Source: JAEWWD01 sp964440115 (lineage in GTDB: Bacteria > Bacillota > Clostridia > Christensenellales > CAG-138). Taken from it: a stretch of 64,000 bases of DNA. The position numbers were made by a program, and so were the translations under genes. Of this stretch, positions 9,211 through 18,088 are shown one piece after another (within the stretch, counting starts at the first letter, position 1; every line of letters starts with the position of its first letter). The notes beneath the pieces were generated by a model. It ran no database searches and had not been told where the DNA came from. It saw nothing but the letters and a program-made list of their open reading frames with translations. The DNA is taken from assembly GCA_964440115.1 (NCBI GenBank), contig CAYTPV010000002.1, forward strand, positions 1 through 64,000. Direction: 5' to 3'.

Positions 9211-9243
9211 AACAGGGCGGCCTTGCGCGGCAGCCCTGTTTTT
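9211..9243 (+). terminator. Rho-independent terminator
   Basis: AACAGGGC (9211-9218) and GCCCTGTT (9233-9240), followed by T residues. It separates the cyclase genes from the aldolase. Confidence 0.8.
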
Positions 9244-9292
9244 ACGGCCTAAGGCCGCGAGCAGAATAAATATTTCGAAAGAAGGGCGAATT

Positions 9293-10318
9293 ATGCGATT
9301 TATCGATTTACGAAGCGATACGGTTACACAGCCTACAAAGGCTATGCGGGAGGCCATGGCAGTGGCGGAGGTCGGAGACGATGTTTACCGGGACGACCCA
9401 ACCGTGATAAAACTCGAGGAATTAGCCGCGCAGATGCTTGGCAAGGAGGCGGCGCTGTTTGTATCTTCCGGCACCATGGGCAATCAGCTGTGCCTGATGA
9501 CGCATACTTCTCGCGGCGAGGAAGTGATCGTCAGCGACGAGGGCCATATATTCGTGCACGAGGTGGGAGCGGCCGCCGTGCTTTCCGGCGTAACGCTGCG
9601 CCAGTTGAAGTTTGTAAACGGCATACCGGATGCCGCTGCCATTGAAAGGGCAATACGTTCTGAGGACATTCACGAGCCCAGAACGTCGCTCATTTGCATG
9701 GAGAACGCGCTTTCCAATGGCCGTGTGGTGGACGAAAAAACAATGGCCGAAGTCTATGCTGTCGCAAAGCGTCACGGCCTCCCTGTACATCTGGATGGCG
9801 CGCGCATATTCAATGCCGCGGCTTCGCTGGATATTGACGTTAAGTCGCTGACGCAATATGCAGATACAATTTCCTGCTGCCTGTCCAAGGGGCTGTGTGC
9901 GCCGGTGGGCACTGTGATCGCGGGTTCGCGCGCATTTATTGAGCGTGCGCGCAAATACCGCAAGATGCTGGGCGGCGGCATGCGTCAGACGGGCATACTT
10001 GCAGCGGCCGGGTTACTGGCGCTGACGGATATGACCAAACGTCTTCATGAGGATCATGAGAATGCCCGCTACATGGCGGAGCAGCTAAACAAAATTTCCG
10101 GCGTAAGCGTGGATCTATCGTCCGTGCAGATTAATCTGGTGTTTTTCCAGGCGGATAGGCCGCAGCAGATTTTAGATTCGGTGCAGGCGTCTATGCTGGA
10201 AAAAGGCGTGAAGATCAACGGTGCGGATGGCCATTGGTTCCGGTTTGTCACTTCCAACGACGTTTCACGCGCGGATATCGATTATGCCGTGTCCGTATTT
10301 GCGCAAGCGATAGGCTGA
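9293..10318 (+). CDS. ltaE: Low-specificity L-threonine aldolase
   Basis: 341 residues, typical length. A PLP enzyme of the beta-eliminating lyase fold that splits L-threonine or L-allo-threonine into glycine and acetaldehyde. The N-terminal signature DLRSDTVTQPT, the GDDVYRDDPTV motif, HLDGARIFNAA and the PLP-binding Lys199 in SCCLSKGLCAPVG are all present. ATG 9293 is preceded by GAAGGGCG; upstream in-frame codons run through the terminator and are rejected. It is a monocistronic unit with terminators on both sides. Confidence 0.93.
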   Translation: MRFIDLRSDTVTQPTKAMREAMAVAEVGDDVYRDDPTVIKLEELAAQMLGKEAALFVSSGTMGNQLCLMTHTSRGEEVIVSDEGHIFVHEVGAAAVLSGVTLRQLKFVNGIPDAAAIERAIRSEDIHEPRTSLICMENALSNGRVVDEKTMAEVYAVAKRHGLPVHLDGARIFNAAASLDIDVKSLTQYADTISCCLSKGLCAPVGTVIAGSRAFIERARKYRKMLGGGMRQTGILAAAGLLALTDMTKRLHEDHENARYMAEQLNKISGVSVDLSSVQINLVFFQADRPQQILDSVQASMLEKGVKINGADGHWFRFVTSNDVSRADIDYAVSVFAQAIG

Positions 10319-10336
10319 CAAAGAAGATTAAAAAAC

Positions 10337-10379
10337 AAAGGGGCCGTCTTGGATCAGAACATCCTCGACGGTCCCTTTT
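10337..10379. terminator. Bidirectional terminator between aldolase and lacI-type gene
   Basis: AAAGGGGCCGTC pairs with GACGGTCCCTTTT across a 19-base loop. A and T tracts on either side suit both convergent genes. Confidence 0.8.
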
Positions 10380-10396
10380 ACTTGGTATTTTCAGAA

Positions 10397-11422
10397 TTAG
10401 CAGCGTGGCGGAGCGGTAGAGCCGCGAATAATCAGTTCGTTCGAAGGAAGTATAATGCAATTCATTTTGTGATCGGATATCTTTTTTAACAGCATATCTA
10501 CGCCGAGCTTACCCATTTCGATCCGGTTGACGCATATGGTGGTCAGCGGCGGGAACACATATTTGGATAACAGCAGATCATCCATGCCGATAACGGAAAC
10601 GTCCTGCGGCACCTTGACGTTGTGATTGGCTAAATAATGCAGCGCGTATATGGCGTGCAGGTCTGTCGCGCAAAAAAGTGCTGTCGGAAAGACCTGACCT
10701 GACTCGAAGAGAGTCTGCATGGCCGCCTCGAAGGATAGTTCATCGTATACATTCATCTGAATGCGGTTCACGCTGATCAACTGAAGCTTTGCTTCCTGTA
10801 CAGCGTTTTGAAATCCGTTGAATACCCGCATATTGAACTGGTGCACCTGTTCATTGCCGATATAAGCGATGTCCTGATGCCCCAGACCGATCAGAAAATT
10901 TGTGGCCGCATACGCTGCTTGCTGATAATCCACGTTTACGCTGGGGCGGTCTTCGCGATAGTTGTTGCAGTCGAGCATGACAATCGGGAGTTCCGTGTTT
11001 TTAAGAAGCTCGTATGTGTAATCATCTGTGTCGCCAATGAGTATGATTCCGTCCGCATCTCGTTCTTCCAATATCCCGGGCAGGCATGGCCTGCCGCTTT
11101 CTTCACGAACGGAGGTGAATACGGCGTTGCATACTTGCCGTCCGCAGGCGTCGATGATGCTCTCATTGAGCTCTATTTGGAACATTTCGCTGATTTTGCT
11201 GGAGGCTTGGGGCAATATAACCGCAATATTGCCTGTTCTGCCAGCTGCGCGGCGTAAAGAAGTTCCGGGCAGATAATCTGTCTGCTCGGCAATTTCCAGC
11301 ACACGCTTGCGCGTTTCTGCGTTCACTCCGGCCTTTTTGTTGATCACGAGGGAAACAGTGGCGGGTGATACGCCTGCAAGCTTAGCCAGTTCTCGTATTG
11401 TGGGTCGTTTCGTTTCAGACAA
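10397..11422 (-). CDS. LacI family transcriptional regulator
   Basis: 341 residues. The N-terminal LacI helix-turn-helix is clear (TIRELAKLAGVSPATVSLVINKKAGVNAETR shortened here to its family pattern), followed by the hinge and a periplasmic-binding-protein-like ligand domain (GNIAVILPQ, DADGIILIG, VIGMDDLLLSKY, IIRGS at the end). The start is best placed at TTG 11422, eight bases after AAAGAGG; the upstream reading frame is AT-rich and unlike LacI. It is divergent from the aminotransferase/ABC-transporter operon at 11714 and is the obvious candidate repressor of it. Confidence 0.88.
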   Translation of the reverse strand: MSETKRPTIRELAKLAGVSPATVSLVINKKAGVNAETRKRVLEIAEQTDYLPGTSLRRAAGRTGNIAVILPQASSKISEMFQIELNESIIDACGRQVCNAVFTSVREESGRPCLPGILEERDADGIILIGDTDDYTYELLKNTELPIVMLDCNNYREDRPSVNVDYQQAAYAATNFLIGLGHQDIAYIGNEQVHQFNMRVFNGFQNAVQEAKLQLISVNRIQMNVYDELSFEAAMQTLFESGQVFPTALFCATDLHAIYALHYLANHNVKVPQDVSVIGMDDLLLSKYVFPPLTTICVNRIEMGKLGVDMLLKKISDHKMNCIILPSNELIIRGSTAPPRC

Positions 11423-11445
11423 TTCGATATCCTCTTTGATATTTT

Positions 11446-11620
11446 TAAACTTGTTTAGATTATACAGGTAAATCATCAAATACACAAGTCACAGTTTTTT
11501 GCTGTTGCAGGTATTAGTCAGTAAAGTTACTGCAAAAATTTTCGTTTTTTTCCGTTGACAATACGAATATTTGTGATAGTATCTAATTAAACATAACTAA
11601 AATAATTAAACAAAGCTAAA
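11446..11620. promoter_or_regulatory. Divergent control region with palindrome and tandem 18-bp repeats
   Basis: A palindrome TAAAC-TT-GTTTA (11446-11457) lies just upstream of the lacI-type gene. For the rightward operon TTGACA (11555-11560) is followed 16 bases later by TAGTAT (11577-11582). Immediately after come two near-identical 18-mers, TAATTAAACATAACTAAA (11584-11601) and TAATTAAACAAAGCTAAA (11603-11620), offset by 19 bases. They share TAAAC with the palindrome and are plausible operator half-sites (inference). Confidence 0.55.
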
Positions 11621-11713
11621 CAATTTAACGACAAATTTCGCTTCAGCCTGCGATCAAAAGCCGGCTGAACAAATTTTGAGTTTCCGAAAAATCGAATTAG
11701 GAGGGACATCGAT

Positions 11714-12952
11714 ATGATCTATTCCGGCGGTCCGGGCGTTTACGTGTTTGGCGACGAAGAAAGAGCCGAGTTAAACGATGTGATAAAGAGCGGACATCTT
11801 TCACGCTATGGCAGGGAAGATGACGACCGCTTCTGTAAAAAGGTAATTACTCTTGAAAAAGAGTTCGCATCTTATATGGGCATGAATTATGCCGTCGCCA
11901 CTTCCGGCGGCACGATGTCGCTGATTTGCGCGCTGGCGGCGCTGGGCATCGGCGCGGGCGATGAAGTCATTGTCCCGGGATATACCTTCATTGCTTCCAT
12001 CTCCTCCATTATTGTTTCAAACGCTATACCCGTGCTTGCGGAAATCAATGAGTCGCTTACGATCGACCCCAAACGCATCGAAGCACTCATCACGCCGCGC
12101 ACACGCTGCATTCTGCCCGTGCATATGCTCGGAAATCCCTGCGACATGGACGCCATATTGGCCATTGCGAAAAAGCATAACCTGTTCGTATTGGAAGACT
12201 GCTGCCAATCGGTCGGAGGTTCCTTCAAGGGAAGAATGACGGGCAGTATGGGCGATATTGGCGCATACTCGCTCAATGTTCACAAGACGATATCCTGCGG
12301 CGACGGCGGTATGGTGACGACGAACAGCGAAGAACTGTACGAGCGCGCGTTCGGCTACCATGATCAGGGGCACAAGCCGTGCCGTATGGGCGTGGAGATA
12401 GGCAACCGCAGCATTGTGGGAGTCAATATGCGCATGAACGAGCTTTCGGGCGCAGTTGCGCTTGCGCAGTTACGGAAACTGCCCAATATACTGGCCACCC
12501 TGCGGCATAAAAAGGCAGTATTGAAGGAAATGCTCAAGGGCCTGCCGTATTTCCGGTTCCGTACGATCAACGACGAAGACGGCGAATGCGCGACCATGTT
12601 GACGCTGATTTTCGATACCAAAGAGCTGGCGGAACGGTTCGGAGCGGCAATCAAAGCAAAGCCTCTTGCTTATTCCGGCTGGCATTGCTATAACAATATG
12701 GAACAGATACTCAACCAGGTTACCGCCACCAAATCCGGCTGCCCGTACAAGTGCGAAAAATACCCGAGCGGCATGACCTATCATAAGCACATGCTTCCCC
12801 AAACCGATGATATTCTGGATCGTTCCATCAACATCAGCGTAGGCGTCGTAGATGCGGGCATAGGCGCAAGCTATGGCATCAACATACTGTCCCCCGACGA
12901 TGAAATCCGCGCAGTAGGCGAGAATATCCGCCGTATTGTACTGTCGCTGTAA
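11714..12952 (+). CDS. DegT/DnrJ/EryC1/StrS family PLP aminotransferase
   Basis: 412 residues, a sugar aminotransferase-type PLP enzyme. Family landmarks are ATSGGTMSL (cofactor phosphate), VIVPGYTFIAS, ILPVHMLGNPCDMD, LEDCCQS with the PLP-ring Asp162, and the Schiff-base Lys191 in LNVHKTISCGDGGM. It would transfer an amino group to a keto-sugar or a similar cyclic substrate. The strong Shine-Dalgarno TAGGAGGG fixes ATG 11714. It heads an operon with a carbohydrate ABC transporter, suggesting it acts on the imported sugar or on a derivative; the substrate is unknown. Confidence 0.9.
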   Translation: MIYSGGPGVYVFGDEERAELNDVIKSGHLSRYGREDDDRFCKKVITLEKEFASYMGMNYAVATSGGTMSLICALAALGIGAGDEVIVPGYTFIASISSIIVSNAIPVLAEINESLTIDPKRIEALITPRTRCILPVHMLGNPCDMDAILAIAKKHNLFVLEDCCQSVGGSFKGRMTGSMGDIGAYSLNVHKTISCGDGGMVTTNSEELYERAFGYHDQGHKPCRMGVEIGNRSIVGVNMRMNELSGAVALAQLRKLPNILATLRHKKAVLKEMLKGLPYFRFRTINDEDGECATMLTLIFDTKELAERFGAAIKAKPLAYSGWHCYNNMEQILNQVTATKSGCPYKCEKYPSGMTYHKHMLPQTDDILDRSINISVGVVDAGIGASYGINILSPDDEIRAVGENIRRIVLSL

Positions 12953-12956
12953 AACC

Positions 12957-12992
12957 AGCAGGGCCGGCCGCATTATGCGGCCGGCCCTGTTA
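12957..12992 (+). other. Strong intercistronic hairpin
   Basis: A near-perfect stem, AGCAGGGCCGGCCGC with GCGGCCGGCCCTG, five-base loop, and no T tract. It lies between the aminotransferase and the binding-protein gene. Such hairpins usually stabilise or partition polycistronic mRNA rather than terminate it. Confidence 0.65.
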
Positions 12993-13093
12993 CCGGCAAT
13001 ATTGCGTTGGCAGAATGAAAGGGGAAACGACAGGAGGGTGATGCAAATCTTATTCGTCAGTTTGAAACCGAAAAGAGTAAAAGGAGGATTAAC

Positions 13094-14440
13094 ATGCAGA
13101 AAAAAACCGTGGCAATAGTGGCAGTTTTGGTGTGTCTGGCTTTTCTGGCGACGTCCTGCAGCGCTCCGATTTCGGGTTCCGGCGGAACTGCATCGGCGGC
13201 TCCCTCAACCGGCAAAACAATTCGCGTCCTTTCTTTCAGCGGTTCTCTTGCCGACGCCATTGATCCAATGGCCAAAACGTATGAAGAGAAAACCGGCGTA
13301 AAAGTTGAAATCGTGAAACTCGACTACGATTCCGTATATGATAAGGCGCTGAGCCTGACAAAGGCAAAATCCTCTGATTTTGACGTGTATCTGCTGGACG
13401 ATTCCTGGATCACGGCGCTTATCATGGACGGACATTTAACGGCTCTGGACACCCAGTTTGGCTATAAAGCCGACGATGACATATTTAAACCCTGCAGCGA
13501 CGTCGGAACCTGGCCGACGCCAATAGGCGCCATTCCACCGTCTGAAAAGGGCAAAACCCCTCATATCTATGGCGTACCTGTTGTAGGTGACGTGCTGCTC
13601 TTTGGTATCCGCAACGATATCCTCAAAGAAAAGGGCCTTGAGGTTCCCAAAACCATCAACGACATTCTGACTGATGCGAAGACCTGCTATGATCAGAACG
13701 CGCCGTTCTGGGGTTTTGTCAACCGCGGGCAGAAATCGAACCCGGCAGCTGCAGATTTCCTCCCCATACTGTACAGCATGGGCGGCGATTTCGTGGATGA
13801 AAACTGGAATGTAACGCTGGACAACGAAATAGGGCATAAAGCGGTCAATACATTCCTTGAGATGTGCAAATACGGACCCACCGGCATGGCAAGCTACAAT
13901 ACTTCAGAACTGGGTCTGGAGTTTGTCAGCGGCAGGGCGTTGTGCTCTTACATGTGGCCCGGAGATCTCTCCAAAGATCTTGAAAATCCGGATACATCCA
14001 AGAGTGCCGGCAAGCTGACATGGATGGTGCCCCCGACAGGCGTCGATGGGCAGCAAGGAAACGGCAAAACGCTCCTTGGCATCTGGCTGATGTCTATCCC
14101 GGTATACAGCAAGAATCAGCAGGAAGCGTATGACTTCGTAAAGTGGTTCTCCGCACCTGAACAGGCGAAGGAATACGCCACACTCGGCGGCATGTCCGTA
14201 CGCAAGAGCGTGCTGACTGATCCGACGCTTTCCGCCAAGTATCCCTGGTATACGGCGCAGGCGGCGGCATTTGAAAACAGTATGTGGCGTACACGCACGC
14301 CGAAGTATTTCCAGATGGAAGAAATATTCGGTACATATTTGAATCAGGCGATTGCCGGCCAGATGTCTGGCGACGATTGCGTGAAAAAATCTGCCGATGA
14401 AATCAGGGCTGTCATAAAGGAAGCAGGATACGTCCAGTAA
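13094..14440 (+). CDS. Carbohydrate ABC transporter substrate-binding lipoprotein
   Basis: 448 residues, family 1 (maltose-binding-type) solute-binding protein. A signal peptide ends with the lipobox ATSC (Cys22). The mature part opens with TIRVLSFSGSLADAIDPMAKTYEE in family style and later has LLDDSWIT and YSMGGDFVDE. It delivers a sugar to the two permeases encoded downstream. AAAGGAGG precedes ATG 13094. The long gap and hairpin after it fit the common pattern in which the binding protein is made in excess. Confidence 0.92.
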   Translation: MQKKTVAIVAVLVCLAFLATSCSAPISGSGGTASAAPSTGKTIRVLSFSGSLADAIDPMAKTYEEKTGVKVEIVKLDYDSVYDKALSLTKAKSSDFDVYLLDDSWITALIMDGHLTALDTQFGYKADDDIFKPCSDVGTWPTPIGAIPPSEKGKTPHIYGVPVVGDVLLFGIRNDILKEKGLEVPKTINDILTDAKTCYDQNAPFWGFVNRGQKSNPAAADFLPILYSMGGDFVDENWNVTLDNEIGHKAVNTFLEMCKYGPTGMASYNTSELGLEFVSGRALCSYMWPGDLSKDLENPDTSKSAGKLTWMVPPTGVDGQQGNGKTLLGIWLMSIPVYSKNQQEAYDFVKWFSAPEQAKEYATLGGMSVRKSVLTDPTLSAKYPWYTAQAAAFENSMWRTRTPKYFQMEEIFGTYLNQAIAGQMSGDDCVKKSADEIRAVIKEAGYVQ

Positions 14441-14452
14441 TTATGATATTCA

Positions 14453-14491
14453 CTGCCAGCAGAGCCCGGTATCCTCGGACTCTGCTGGCAG
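14453..14491 (+). other. Intercistronic hairpin in a 336-base gap
   Basis: Perfect 12-bp arms CTGCCAGCAGAG and CTCTGCTGGCAG without a T tract, directly after the binding-protein gene. The rest of the gap (14492-14776) holds no gene that I can recognise. The hairpin probably protects the upstream mRNA end and lowers expression of the permeases. Confidence 0.7.
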
Positions 14492-14776
14492 AAAGACAAA
14501 CCGTGCCAACGCAAAGCACTTGAATCACACCGAAATATGAGCATCTGCATCTCGTACAGGCAGATTTGCACAGGCAATTGAAGCTTTCTGGCCGATATGA
14601 TATGATCCATTCAATATCAGGTCATGATAGCGCACACTTCATATCAGGGCAGGTGCCCGAAGTTCTTTTACCAATGCCTTATCGGTCTTGCCCAGAGTTC
14701 AGATAGCTAGAAATACTTTTTCTCAAGGGAACAATTCGTATTTTCATTTCGAAATCTTCGGCAGGGGGGATATATT

Positions 14777-15688
14777 TTGCTTTCTGGTGAAAGGCATGCT
14801 GTTAACGACAAGAAACCTTCTGTTCAAAAAGAGCGCAGAGAGAACTTAAAAAGTCCTTTTTTTCTGCTTTTGCCGGCGTTTATTATTATTCTTGGGATTA
14901 CGGTGTATCCCGTTTTCTATTCTGTGTTTCTTTCCATTACAAATCATGAAGGCTCTTTTGCGGGGTTGAATAATTACATAGCGGTATTCAGCGATCCCGC
15001 GTTTGTTCAATCCTGGGGGAGAACGCTGCTGTTTGCAGCTATAGCCATCATTTTCGAAACGTCTTTCGGGTTGATACTTGCGATGCTGCTCAATCAGAAG
15101 TTTGTTCGTTTTAAGACTTTTCTGCAGACATCATTCATTATCCCCATGATGATTGCACCCATCGCAGTGGGTGTTACTTTTAAAATCATGTACCATCCGC
15201 TCATTGGAGTAATCAATTATTTTCTTTCAGCCTTCAGCATAAAGCCCACGGACTGGCTCGGCAATAATTTATCCGCTTTTGCGGCAATTCTTATTATGGA
15301 AATATGGCGGGGAACGCCGTTTATGTTCCTGCTGACATACTCAGGGCTGCAAGGCATTCCGCAGGATATGTATGAGGCGGCGGATCTTGACGGCGCAAGA
15401 CCCGCAAGAGCATTCATGGACATCACCATGAAGTGGCTCAAGCCAACTTTGCTGTTGGCAATTGCGCTTAGAATGCTGGATATGTTCAACGCATTCGATG
15501 AAATTATGGGCGTAACGGCCGGCGGCCCCGGAAACGCTACGGAACTGATCGCAATCTACATCTACAAAACCAGCTTCAGATTTCAAGAATTCAACACAGG
15601 AGCGGCGATGTCCGTTATCTTTCTGTTGCTGACCGTTATTCTTGCTATCCAAATTCTCAAGCGTAGCTTCAGGACGGAGGGAAAGTAA
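14777..15688 (+). CDS. Sugar ABC transporter permease (MalF/UgpA type)
   Basis: 303 residues with six membrane helices. The EAA loop YEAADLDGARPARAFMDITMKWLKP, which contacts the ATPase, is clear around residues 200-225. The start is taken at TTG 14777, seven bases after GCAGGGGGG; no ATG in frame lies nearby. The gene ends by overlapping the next start (TAATG), so the two permeases are translationally coupled and should form a heterodimer. Confidence 0.9.
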   Translation: MLSGERHAVNDKKPSVQKERRENLKSPFFLLLPAFIIILGITVYPVFYSVFLSITNHEGSFAGLNNYIAVFSDPAFVQSWGRTLLFAAIAIIFETSFGLILAMLLNQKFVRFKTFLQTSFIIPMMIAPIAVGVTFKIMYHPLIGVINYFLSAFSIKPTDWLGNNLSAFAAILIMEIWRGTPFMFLLTYSGLQGIPQDMYEAADLDGARPARAFMDITMKWLKPTLLLAIALRMLDMFNAFDEIMGVTAGGPGNATELIAIYIYKTSFRFQEFNTGAAMSVIFLLLTVILAIQILKRSFRTEGK

Positions 15689-16533
15689 TGTCTAAATTGA
15701 AAACCAGAGAACGCGTACATCGGATCGTGACATATATTTTCCTGTTCATTTTTCTGGCCATCGCTTTCTTCCCTGTCTATTGGACAGTGGTCAACTCCCT
15801 CAAGGGCAAAGCGGAATTAAGTCAGATACCGCCTACACTGTATGCCCAGAAGCCGACATTTGCTAATTATGTTCTGATGTTTGTGCAGCGCAATTTTGGC
15901 AAACTGATATTAAACAGCCTGATTGTTGCGCTGGTCGCGAGCCTTCTGTGCTTGCTGATTGCCGTGCCGGCATCCTACAGTCTATCCAGAATGCACATGC
16001 CGCCGCGCATTTCAAAGAATATTTCCCTTGGCGTTCTTGTAAGCAAAACGCTGCCTCCGATTGCGTTCGTCATCCCGCTGTTTCTGATGTTTTCGGAGAC
16101 ATTCATTTTGGCGTCGCATCTGGGGCTGATCATTCCTTATGTTGCCATCAATCTTCCGTTTACCATCTGGATTATCAAAGGCGTACTTGATGATTTTCCT
16201 GAGGATGTTGAAGAAGCCGCGATGATGGATGGCAATTCACGGCTGGTGGCATTCTGCAAGATTACAATACCCAATATCGTTCCCGCTCTGATTGCGGCAA
16301 CCATACTGGTGTTCATCGCCTGCTGGAACGAATTCCTGTTCGCCGTGATATTCACCAACACGTGGGATACCATGACACTTCCTATCGGGGTTTGGGGCAC
16401 AATGTCGCAGTATGAGTTTACTTGGGATAAAACGTCTGCGGCAGCTGCAATAGCCATTATTCCTGTCGTCATTTTCTCATTCAGCATCAATAAGTATCTG
16501 CTCAAAGGGCTGACGATGGGCAATTCCAAATAA
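15688..16533 (+). CDS. Sugar ABC transporter permease (MalG/UgpE type)
   Basis: 281 residues with six membrane helices and an EAA loop (VEEAAMMDGNSRLVAFCKITIPNIVP). It pairs with the permease upstream, whose stop overlaps this start by one base. C-terminal end KYLLKGLTMGNSK is typical of this family. Confidence 0.92.
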   Translation: MSKLKTRERVHRIVTYIFLFIFLAIAFFPVYWTVVNSLKGKAELSQIPPTLYAQKPTFANYVLMFVQRNFGKLILNSLIVALVASLLCLLIAVPASYSLSRMHMPPRISKNISLGVLVSKTLPPIAFVIPLFLMFSETFILASHLGLIIPYVAINLPFTIWIIKGVLDDFPEDVEEAAMMDGNSRLVAFCKITIPNIVPALIAATILVFIACWNEFLFAVIFTNTWDTMTLPIGVWGTMSQYEFTWDKTSAAAAIAIIPVVIFSFSINKYLLKGLTMGNSK

Positions 16534-16590
16534 AATCGATCCTGTGAGCACGCGAGGATTTTGTTAAAAACAATTATGGGAGGCTTCAAG

Positions 16591-17685
16591 ATGGCGACCA
16601 TCGCTCTCCAGAATGTAGATAAATACTTTGGAAAATATAAAGCCGTAAGCGACGTAAATTTCGAAGTGCACGACGGTGAATTTGTATCCCTGCTGGGTCC
16701 TTCGGGCTGCGGCAAGACAACCACATTGCGCTGCATTGCAGGATTGGAACGGCCCGACGAAGGCGATATACTGCTCAACAACAAACGAATCAATGATTTG
16801 CCGCCGCGTAGCCGCGACCTTGCAATGGTATTTCAGAGCTATGCGCTGTATCCGCACTTCAAGGTATTCGACAACATCGCTTACCCGCTGGTCATACGCA
16901 AGATGCCCAAAGACGATATCCGGAAAAAGGTCGATGAAATTGCACTTACATTGGGTATTGAAGCCCTGCTCAATCGTATGCCCTCGCAATTGAGCGGCGG
17001 CGAACGCCAGCGCGTGGCGCTGGGCCGGGCGCTTGTGAGGTCGCCTGAAGTGTTCCTGCTGGACGAACCTTTAAGCAATGTGGACGCATTGCTCAGAGTG
17101 CAAATGAGAGCGGAACTCAAGCGCATCCAGAAGGATCTGGGTATCACGACGATTTGTGTGACACACGATCAGGTCGAAGCCATGACCATGTCTGATCGGA
17201 TTGTGCTTATGAAGAAGGGCGTGATATTGCAGGTAGACGCGCCACTAACAATATACAACCATCCGGCCAACAAATTTGTAGCAAGCTTCGTAGGCAACCC
17301 GCCCATGAATTTCTTTGATGCCGTTATTGAGGATATTGGCGGAAAGCTCTGCCTGAATTTTAATGGTACTTATTTTGAAATACCGGACAGCAAAAAGGCG
17401 GATGTACTCAAAAAGGCGGATAAACCGGAAGTAACTGCCGGCATCAGGTCTGAATCAATTAAAATCAGTTTGCAGAAAGAGGATGAGTACTATCTGCCCG
17501 CGGAAATATTCTTAACGGAGCCCATCGGGTCGGATATCATCATTGACTTTCATTATTCCGGCGTCATTTTCAAGGCGTTAGTTGAACCTACATTTGAGGC
17601 ACAAATGGGTGATCCCATATGGGTCAAATTCAATACGGAAAAGATACATCTATTTCATAAGGAAACGGAAGAAGCAATCATCTAA
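16591..17685 (+). CDS. Sugar ABC transporter ATP-binding protein (UgpC/MsmK type)
   Basis: 364 residues. The ABC domain has Walker A GPSGCGKT, Q-loop, signature LSGGERQR and Walker B VFLLDEP; a C-terminal OB-fold regulatory extension of the UgpC/MsmK class follows (about residues 240-364). ATG 16591 follows GGGAGG. It completes the uptake system; having a dedicated ATPase at the locus is notable, since many Firmicutes share one ATPase between several sugar transporters. Confidence 0.92.
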   Translation: MATIALQNVDKYFGKYKAVSDVNFEVHDGEFVSLLGPSGCGKTTTLRCIAGLERPDEGDILLNNKRINDLPPRSRDLAMVFQSYALYPHFKVFDNIAYPLVIRKMPKDDIRKKVDEIALTLGIEALLNRMPSQLSGGERQRVALGRALVRSPEVFLLDEPLSNVDALLRVQMRAELKRIQKDLGITTICVTHDQVEAMTMSDRIVLMKKGVILQVDAPLTIYNHPANKFVASFVGNPPMNFFDAVIEDIGGKLCLNFNGTYFEIPDSKKADVLKKADKPEVTAGIRSESIKISLQKEDEYYLPAEIFLTEPIGSDIIIDFHYSGVIFKALVEPTFEAQMGDPIWVKFNTEKIHLFHKETEEAII

Positions 17686-17780
17686 TCGGATGCAGTAAGA
17701 TGCGTATCGTTGCGACATACGCTTGCAACATCTTATTTCAGTTTCACGCGCATTGCGTGGAAGTTGTCAGGCAAATCGGC

Positions 17781-17811
17781 AAAAAGCGGCCCCGCATGGG
17801 GCCGCTTTTTG
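17781..17811 (+). terminator. Rho-independent terminator of the sugar operon
   Basis: AAAAAGCGGCCCC (17781-17793), loop, then GGGGCCGCTTTTT. Strong GC stem and T tract. Confidence 0.9.
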
Positions 17812-17894
17812 TTTTGGCCACCGACAAAGTCCGGTGGGCTTTGCCGGTGGGTTTTCTGCAGGTTAGAATGCAGCTTATGGCGGCATTCTTTTAG

Positions 17895-18050
17895 CAAATT
17901 CGGCGAATAAATCGCCGAATTTGAATGAAGTTGGGGGGATCGCCCTGAGGAGATGGTGTCACAGCCAGGGGGCGCGGGGGGCGGAGCCCTCCCGCTATTA
18001 CATAAAATAAACTCTCGTCGCCGCCCCAAAGGCGGCGATACTGATTTTTT
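17895..18050. repeat. Composite of palindromes in a 400-base intergenic gap
   Basis: Between the sugar operon and trpB2 lie a perfect 12-bp inverted repeat CAAATTCGGCGA/TCGCCGAATTTG (17895-17923), a C/G-rich tract, and a stem CGCCGCC/GGCGGCG (about 18018-18035) followed by ACTGATTTTTTC. The last stem can end trpB2 transcripts on the minus strand. The composition and nested symmetry suggest a small non-coding interspersed element, but no second copy is in the window. No gene is seen between 17812 and 18088. Confidence 0.45.
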
Positions 18051-18088
18051 CTTGCGACAGGCTATTCCTGATACTTATGAAGAGTGCT

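Noticed and set aside
17733..18029. 98-residue minus-strand frame in the trpB2 gap
   Set aside because: It runs through a terminator and palindromes and has no plausible start signal; typical spurious frame over a non-coding repeat.
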